Source: Stropharia rugosoannulata (taxonomy: Eukaryota > Basidiomycota > Agaricomycetes > Agaricales > Strophariaceae). Taken from it: a stretch of 64,000 nucleotides of DNA. Below are positions 57,797 to 64,000 of the stretch, in pieces. A program made the position numbers and the translations under genes. Position 1 is the stretch's first letter. Each line of letters begins with the position of its first letter. The notes under the pieces were generated by a model. It worked only from the letters and a program-made list of their open reading frames with translations, was not told the DNA's origin and searched no databases. The stretch covers positions 1,550,001-1,614,000 of the forward strand of contig JANCIK010000012.1 in the NCBI GenBank assembly GCA_028532985.1, written 5' to 3'.

Positions 57797-59796
57797 CCTG
57801 CACCATCGTCGCTAGCAGAACCAGCGGAGGCTAGACCATCATTTGGTATATTGCCTCCAAGCGGGCGATCGACTAGGAGCAAGAAAGGCGCTGAGCTTGT
57901 GGAACCATTGGTGATTACACCTACTCGAGATAGAAAAGCGAAGAGGAAAGCAAGGGAAGAGGCGTGGCTACAGATAGAAACGCAGGATCTTGCTCAGCGC
58001 GTACCAGGAGCGCTTACAGAGAGTGACTCAGAGCGGGAGGACGGGCCCAGCGGATTCTGGGGACCGCCTTCTGGAATTGAAACAGACGACCGCTCAGCGG
58101 ACGGAGACATTACGCTTGAAGTTGCACCATTTGGCTCATCAGATAGCCAAGCTACTCAAGACACACCTCCTCCGTTTTCGGAAGTATTCGAGACTGCTAA
58201 GAGATCCGCTCAGCGGACGACAGATAATAGTGAGAGTGAGGCCGAGCGCGTGGCCAGAGATATATTTGAAGGAGAATTGTCAGACCTTTCCACAAGTGAA
58301 CACGAACCGCCCCCTGAAATTATCACCATGCCTAAGGAAACGTCTATGCCTGTGCGCGGAGTGCGCGGTGCACCAAGCTTCGACCCCTCCGCTGAGCGTG
58401 ATGAACTCCCACGCTACTTCGAGGACTTAGAGGACTGGTTCAAGCGCGCTGAGGTGACGGAGGATGATGAGAGGAGAGGCTATGTAATCAAATATGTACC
58501 CATGCAGACAGCAGAGGAGTGGAAGAATTTACCAGGCTATGACACCAAGAGTTACGCTGAGCTGAAGAAGATGATCCTCAATGAATATCCTGAGGTGATC
58601 AGTATTCAGACGGGGTCCATCGCGCGCCTAAAGAAGCTGTGCAAGGAGAACCAGCGCATCTCGGAGGAAGACCTCCAGGTGCTGTTGGACTTCAAGCGGG
58701 CATTCTTAGCGGAGGCAGCGAAGTTGACCAAGGCGCCTACCTTGCTGGCCAATCATACGCTGGTGACCTACTTCACCAACAGTCTCACAGCGGGGTTCAG
58801 GGAGAGGTTGTTTAACAAGCTGGATATCGACTACACTACGAGAACGTCGTTTGACAAGTACCTAAAGGAACGCAATATACCCTTTACGGCGCCGGCGGGG
58901 ATTCAGGTGGAAGCGCGGACTGAGGACATGTATCCGCTGAAGCAGGTGGCGGAAATGGCAGAGCAGATGGCGCGCACCAAGAACCCTAGTACTTCGCTCA
59001 GCTTGAGTCGAGACTCAGCGGACGGGCTCATGCCTGTGCCTGCCATCAAAACCGAGTCAGCGGAGGTGCATACGCTGCGTGGGGAGATTGAGGACTTGAA
59101 GGGTTTTGTAGCGTCGTTTAAAGATACGTTGTCGCTGGTAGAAAAGACGGTGTCGAAGTCAAAAGAGACCAATAAGAAGGAGTTGGAAGATATTCTGCGC
59201 AATGTAATGTCGTCGCGGGCAGCGCCTGTCGCTGCGCCAGTCCAGCCAGCGGTACCTATGATGCCAATGGGAGGACCAGGTTTCAGCGGAGCGCCGCCGC
59301 GTCCGTTTCAATACCAACAGCGACCTGAACCGAGGTGCTTCTATTGTAAACAGACGGGACACATCGTAGCGGAGTGGTGAGGCAACAGGATCTGTCCGCT
59401 GGGAAGATAATCATTACGGAAGCTGGAAGGCTCCAGCTGCCAGATGGATCGTCATTACCTTGGGACCCTTCGCGTGCTATCAAAGAACGTGTAGACGAGT
59501 GGCATAAGAAGAATGGGCCGCCAGCGCAGCAGACCTACATGGCGCCGGTACACCCAGCGTACATGGGCACTCCGCCGAGCATGGTGTACGCCCAGGTCTA
59601 CCAACCAGTCAGCTCTCTCGATGAGACTTATGAAGAGCAAATTCGAACGCTGCAGCAGGAGCTGGACAGTCGGAAGGCGTTTTTAAAAGAGCGCTCAGCG
59701 GTCAAGACGCCAGAGGAGGTGATAGAGGAGCAGCGGCAGCTGATCGCGACTATGAAAGCGGAGCGGGATGCAGCGCTGAGCCAGGGTTTCGATTGA
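57797..59796 (+). pseudogene. Element B gag with CCHC zinc knuckle
   Basis: The conserved open frame has no in-frame ATG at its start. The first conserved ATG is in TMPKETSMPVRG near 58328, where gag similarity to element A is strongest; whether the upstream 160 residues are translated is open. The core reads PRYFEDLEDWFKRAEV and ISIQTGSIARLKKLCKENQR, followed by helical KDTLSLVEKTVSKSKE. The zinc knuckle CFYCKQTGHIVAEW lacks its last Cys because one base is missing near 59377. The frame then shifts and continues with VRQQDLSAGKIIITEAGR and EQIRTLQQELDSRKAFLKER to the stop at 59794-59796. So gag is frame-shifted exactly in the knuckle. Confidence 0.8.
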
Positions 59797-59801
59797 GTCT
59801 G

Positions 59802-61070
59802 ATGAAGGGAAGCGCGGGCAGAGTTCAGCGTAGTGGCTCTGATAAACCCAAGAACCCGGAAGACGTAAATAAGAAGCTACCAGTAAGAAGCACACCAAGG
59901 ACAACTATCGAGGAGGTCGACAGCGGAGATGAGGAAGAGTTCATAGAGGAGATCAGTAGACAGGCGCCCAGCGGAGCGGAGAAAAAGAAAGTAAGCTTTG
60001 CAGCGCCAGCGCAGAAAGTTGGGGAGAATAAAAAGCCAGCGCAGGTACCGTATGTAATGGTTCCTCCGCTGCGCGTACCAGAAAAGAGTCGGCCGCCTGT
60101 AAGAGAGGCGCCGATGCCAGTGCTAGAGAAGAGGAAGCCAGCGTATAAGTTGCGCGCGGCCATTGAGGATGAGGCGCAAGCGGACGAAGTCCTTAAGCGT
60201 TTAGAGAGCCAGAAAATAGAGATCACTCAAGGACAATTATTGGGGATCTCTACAGCGGGGTTTAGGAGGAAGTTTGTCGAGCGTATCATACCGCGCAAGG
60301 TTCCGCTGGATGTAAATACCATGCGGGTTTTGCAGCTGGATTATGAGGCAGAGGAGTGGGAGATGGACGAGGCCATCGCCCAGCTAAAGCAGGAGAACGA
60401 AGAAGAAGAGTTCATGCGGATGGACGAGCTCCCAGCGGCGACATTCCTCACTTGCGCGGAGGAGCGCGGTGGCTTACAACCCGGCACAATAATCATGGAG
60501 GATCCTTATGAGCAATACATCTCGACGTTACAACCGGGCGAAAAGCCAAAGGGATTAATTGTGGCACGAGAGTCGCACCATCTTAAGGCGGTATTTCCGC
60601 TGATCAATGGGAAAGGCCGTGCAGAGACTCTGCTCGACAGCGGATCGCAAATAGTGTCCATGGCACAAGATACCGCGGAGCGACTAGGCTTAAGCTGGGA
60701 TCCTGACTTTACCATTAGGATGCAGAGCGCTAACAAACAGGTCGAGTCGACTAAGGGTTTAGCGCGGAATGTACCTTTTGTGTTCAGCGGACTGACAGTG
60801 TACCTACAAGTGCACGTTATCAGCGCGGCCGCCTATGAGGTTCTGTTGGGGAAGCCGTTTGAGATTCTCACTGAAAGCAATGTGAAGACGCGCGGGGATG
60901 GCACAGTGGAACTTACGCTGACGGACCCAAACACTCAGCGGAAGCTAGTGGTACCCACGTATAATCGAGGGTGCGGGCCGAAGATACTTCAGCGGGAACC
61001 AGATGTGCAGGACTCCAGCGCAGCGGGGGAGCTGCACGCCGACCAGGATTTTCAGTCCTCGATGATTTGA
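59802..61070 (+). CDS. Element B protease ORF (about 422 aa)
   Basis: The ATG at 59802 lies shortly after the gag stop. The N-terminal half is charged and linker-like (PYVMVPPLRVPEK, EKRKPAYKLRAAIEDE). A conserved block KIEITQGQLLGISTAGFRRK follows, then an acidic stretch and a retropepsin-like domain with the catalytic segment LLDSGSQIVSM (about residue 280) and AAYEVLLGKPFEIL. The frame is intact. The stop TGA (61068-61070) overlaps the ATG of pol. A separate protease ORF between gag and pol is unusual for Ty3 elements. Confidence 0.8.
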   Translation: MKGSAGRVQRSGSDKPKNPEDVNKKLPVRSTPRTTIEEVDSGDEEEFIEEISRQAPSGAEKKKVSFAAPAQKVGENKKPAQVPYVMVPPLRVPEKSRPPVREAPMPVLEKRKPAYKLRAAIEDEAQADEVLKRLESQKIEITQGQLLGISTAGFRRKFVERIIPRKVPLDVNTMRVLQLDYEAEEWEMDEAIAQLKQENEEEEFMRMDELPAATFLTCAEERGGLQPGTIIMEDPYEQYISTLQPGEKPKGLIVARESHHLKAVFPLINGKGRAETLLDSGSQIVSMAQDTAERLGLSWDPDFTIRMQSANKQVESTKGLARNVPFVFSGLTVYLQVHVISAAAYEVLLGKPFEILTESNVKTRGDGTVELTLTDPNTQRKLVVPTYNRGCGPKILQREPDVQDSSAAGELHADQDFQSSMI

Positions 61071-63628
61071 TGCGTCAAGGAGAGGTCGCGTTAATGTTCG
61101 AGCGGGATGATAGGACTGGAAAGATAGAGATAGCGGGGTATGCATTGCCAAAGAAGGGAGGGAGATTTGGCTCCGCTGAGCTGAGAGATGTGTACATGGC
61201 TCAAGCTGTGCACGAGGCTAAGATGGAGGATAAAGAGAAAGCATCAATTTATAAGTACTTTCAGCAAAAGGAATGGCGAGAAAAAGAGACGGTGAAAGGA
61301 GAGCCTAGGGGGCAATTCCGCTCAGCGGACCCCGAGCAAGGCCAGTCAGCGCGGAAAGGAGTAACTAGAAAGCGGTTAAGTGGTAAGAATGCCACTACCG
61401 TAACCGTCTTTGCAGGAAAGAAATATAAGCCGGTCGCTGACAAGGTCAGGCCCGTTTATCAAGAGCTACCAGAGAAATTCAGGATAGTGAGAGACATAAA
61501 GGGAGATCCGCTGAAAGAAATGCCTCCGCTGACGGTACACCCACCAGAGTTTGTACCCACGGGAAGGTACACAGCGGAGCGGAAGGAGGAAATAGATAAA
61601 GCGCACGGAGGAGATTTCCTGTGGCCAGAGGAGCGCAAGCTAGTACATCAGGTGTTCATGCAGCAGAACGAGGCGTTCGCGTGGGATGACACGGAAAAGG
61701 GGAGGTTTAGAACAGACTTCTTCCCGCCGGTGGATATTCCAACGGTAGAACATACGCCGTGGGTACTGAAAAATATACCCATTCCGCCAGGCATGTATGA
61801 GCGGGTGTGCGAGTTCATCGCTACTAAGATCCGCGCTGGGACTTATGAACCATCCAGTTCATCATACCGGTCGCGCTGGTTCACAGTAACGAAGAAAGAC
61901 GGGGTGTCCTTTAGAATAGTACACAGCTTAGAGCCGCTGAACGCTGTTACCATTGCACACTCAGGATTGCCACCGGCAGCGGAGAGTTTGGCAGAACACT
62001 TCGCTGGGCATGCGTGTGGCGGAATACTGGACTTGTATGTAGGCTACGACGAGCGGCTCTTAGCGGAGTCGTCTCGCGACCTAACAACATTCCAGACACC
62101 GTTTGGTGCGCTCCGCTTAGTGACCTTGCCAATGGGTTGGACCAATTCTGTACCCATCTTCCATGAAGATGTAACTTATATTCTCCGCGATGAAATACCA
62201 GACGTCACGGAACCGTACATTGACGATGTGCCTATCCGCGGACCAAAGACACGGTATGAATTAGAGGATGGAGGGTATGAGACGATTCCAGAGAACAGCG
62301 GAATCAGGCGTTTTGTGTGGGAACACATGCAGAATGTGAATAGGATAGTTCAGCGGATGAAGTACTCAGGAGGGACTTTCAGCGGAAAGAAATCCATATT
62401 GTGTGCAGCGGAGATTGTAGTGGTGGGACACTTATGTACCTACGAGGGTCGAAAGCCAGCGCCAGATAAAGTACACGCTATCCTCAACTGGGGGCCGTGT
62501 AAGAATGTCAGCGATGTGCGCGCCTTCATGGGTACGATGGGGCTCCTGCATATTTACATCTCAGACTACGCTAAGCGAGCGGAGCACATACAGCGATTGT
62601 TGCGTGGGAAAGAACCCTTCGAGTGGGGGCCAGCACAGCAAGCCAGTATGGACGCACTGAAGGATGGAGCGCGGAACGCACACTGTGTTAAGCCGCTGGA
62701 CTATACACTGCCAGGACCAATCACGCTGGCAGTAGATACATCTTGGCGCGCTGTAGGATTTTATATCTACCAGCAAGATCCGCTGAACGCGAAGAAGCGC
62801 GTGTACGCCCGCTTTGGGTCAATTCTGTTAACTGAGAGGGAACAGCGGTTCTCACAACCAAAGAGAGAGCTATACGGGCTATTGCGAGCGCTGCAGGCGT
62901 GCTATTACTGGCTCATCGGAGCGCGGAAGCTGGTAGTGGAGACGGACGCCAAATATCTCAAAGGGATGTTGGATAATCCAGGCATGGGACCTAACGCTAC
63001 CATTAACCGCTGGATAGACAAGATCCTTATGTACCACTTTCAGCTGAAGCATGTAGCAGGCAAAACGTTTGGCGCGGACGGTCTGTCGCGACGAGAAGGA
63101 CAGCCAGGAGATGAAGAGTATGAGCACTCAGCGGAGGATGATGACCAAGAAGTAGGTCCGCTGGAGTACGAGAAAGTGTATGAAGAGGATCCCGATCCGC
63201 TGAGTTTAGAAGAGTTCAAGGACCAGATTGACGACCGCGGAGGGTATCTACAAGCTGGATTCCTCAACGAGTTGTTTGATGGTCCCGCTGAACCAGCTAG
63301 AGCGGAGGCACATTCGGTGGACTGCTTCCAGTTAGAACTGGAGCGGGCCAGAAAAGAGACGAGAGAAGAACAGCGGACAGTGCGTAACTTACTACAGACA
63401 GAGGAGGTGTCGCCCGCTCAGCGGGCGTACTTAGAGAAATTTGTTCTGGCACATGTAATTCCAGAGTCGAAGATAGATGAGTTGGAAGACGAAGAGTACG
63501 ATGAGCGGAACAGAACGTCAGCGGGGAAGGACATGGATGATAAGCTGCCAATGATAAGGTATTGGCTGCAAAATCCCAGTACAACAGCCGATAGGGCTAG
63601 AATTATGCACAACTCTCTACAATTGTAG
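61070..63628 (+). pseudogene. Element B pol: reverse transcriptase and RNase H, truncated
   Basis: Starts at the ATG of TGATG (MRQGEVALMFERDD). Reverse transcriptase: SSSYRSRWFTVTKKDGVSF, FGALRLVTLPMGWTNSVPIF and the YIDDVPIRG box at about residue 382 (62215). RNase H: AVDTSW, KRELYGL, ETDAKYL and GADGLSRREG (about residues 553-670). An acidic linker with DEEYDERNRTSAGKDMD ends at QNPST, after which (about 63584) the sequence differs from element A and soon stops. No integrase. The frame up to that point is open with all catalytic residues present. Confidence 0.85.
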
Positions 63629-64000
63629 AAGGGTTGTGATGCATAATTCTCTACAGTTATACTGCCGCTATTTGACAGCCGCCTGCAGCCTTTGGCGCTG
63701 CAGTGTCATGCATGAGTGATGCACAACCTCACAGCCCCCGGGCCTTGCCGCCAACGCGGCGCTCTAAAAGTAGAACGGAAACCGGCCGGTGCTTGATGCG
63801 CTCCGGACGCACCGTACACGCCCAGCTGGGGGCGCATCAGATGATGCGCCCCGTAGTTGATTTATTTATAGAATCAACGTTTCTCGAGCTGTTTGATATG
63901 TACAATCTTTTACAACCAGACTGGTTCGCCCTACATCGACCTAATATTAGAAAGATCTATTATTAGATAATATCTATTCTCATCCTCCTCACTTGCATAC
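63585..64000. mobile_element. Unknown insertion at the window end
   Basis: Sequence unlike element A or B starts within the pol frame. It has a hairpin-forming segment at about 63603-63646 (TTATGCACAAC and GTTGTGATGCATAA) and a second inverted repeat near 63830-63853 (GGGGCGCATC, GATGCGCCCC). An 87-codon plus-strand frame (63703-63966) shows no family. Most likely the edge of another element that continues beyond the window. Confidence 0.45.

Larger units (their letters stand above)
56249..63584 (+). mobile_element. Element B: Ty3-type LTR retrotransposon, 3' part missing
   Basis: 5' LTR 56249-57666, primer site TGGAGCCCACCGCGAGG, gag, protease and pol on the plus strand. Clearly related to element A in all three ORFs. 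Near 63584 the pol frame stops resembling A and unrelated sequence begins, so integrase, any cassette and the 3' LTR are absent from the window. CAGCGGA and its reverse TCCGCTG occur throughout (in the LTR, for example, at 56319, 57201, 57227, 57249, 57323 and 57385). Confidence 0.85.

Overview
The window looks like a transposon nest from a basidiomycete fungus, most likely an agaricomycete. This rests on short GT-AG introns (about 45-90 nt), a KDZ transposase with a CxC2 cysteine cluster, Plavaka/CACTA-type transposase pieces, a TET/JBP-type dioxygenase gene and Ty3 (Gypsy) LTR elements. I found no convincing host housekeeping gene, rRNA, functional tRNA or CRISPR array.

Layout. 1-8778 and 18156-24407 hold old, broken, intron-containing genes: uncharacterised proteins, a TET/JBP-like gene and Plavaka pieces. 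They are split by three younger insertions. A 9.4 kb Ty3 chromovirus (8779-18155, minus strand) interrupts the TET/JBP gene. The chromovirus itself holds a 0.93 kb CATCAGG-ended element (11080-12011) and a 2.8 kb foldback (13308-16122). A second CATCAGG element lies at 22462-23514. 24408-54525 is one large LTR retrotransposon (element A, minus strand): 1.2 kb LTRs, a CCGA target duplication, gag, protease and pol, plus a 6 kb cassette of plus-strand (antisense) intron-containing genes between the integrase and the 3' LTR. A 14.6 kb KDZ DNA transposon (36576-51177) with 92 bp terminal inverted repeats and five genes sits inside its protease ORF. 54733-56153 is a solo LTR, and 56249 to about 63584 is element B, a relative of A on the plus strand that is broken near the window end by another insertion.

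The most interesting signal is that each large element is studded, in coding and non-coding parts and on both strands, with its own short motif: TGCGCGCA in A, CAGCGGA (often the palindrome CCGCTGAGCGG) in B, GCGGCAAAC in the KDZ element, and AGACAT/ATGTCT in the small CATCAGG elements. A and B are related, yet aligned LTR sites carry the two different motifs. A and the KDZ element also each encode a protein with a similar cysteine cluster followed by helical and low-complexity regions. By inference this resembles a set of element-specific DNA-binding or anti-silencing systems (compare VANC proteins and VANDAL transposons of Arabidopsis), here in fungal LTR and DNA transposons. CpG-to-TpG decay is widespread.
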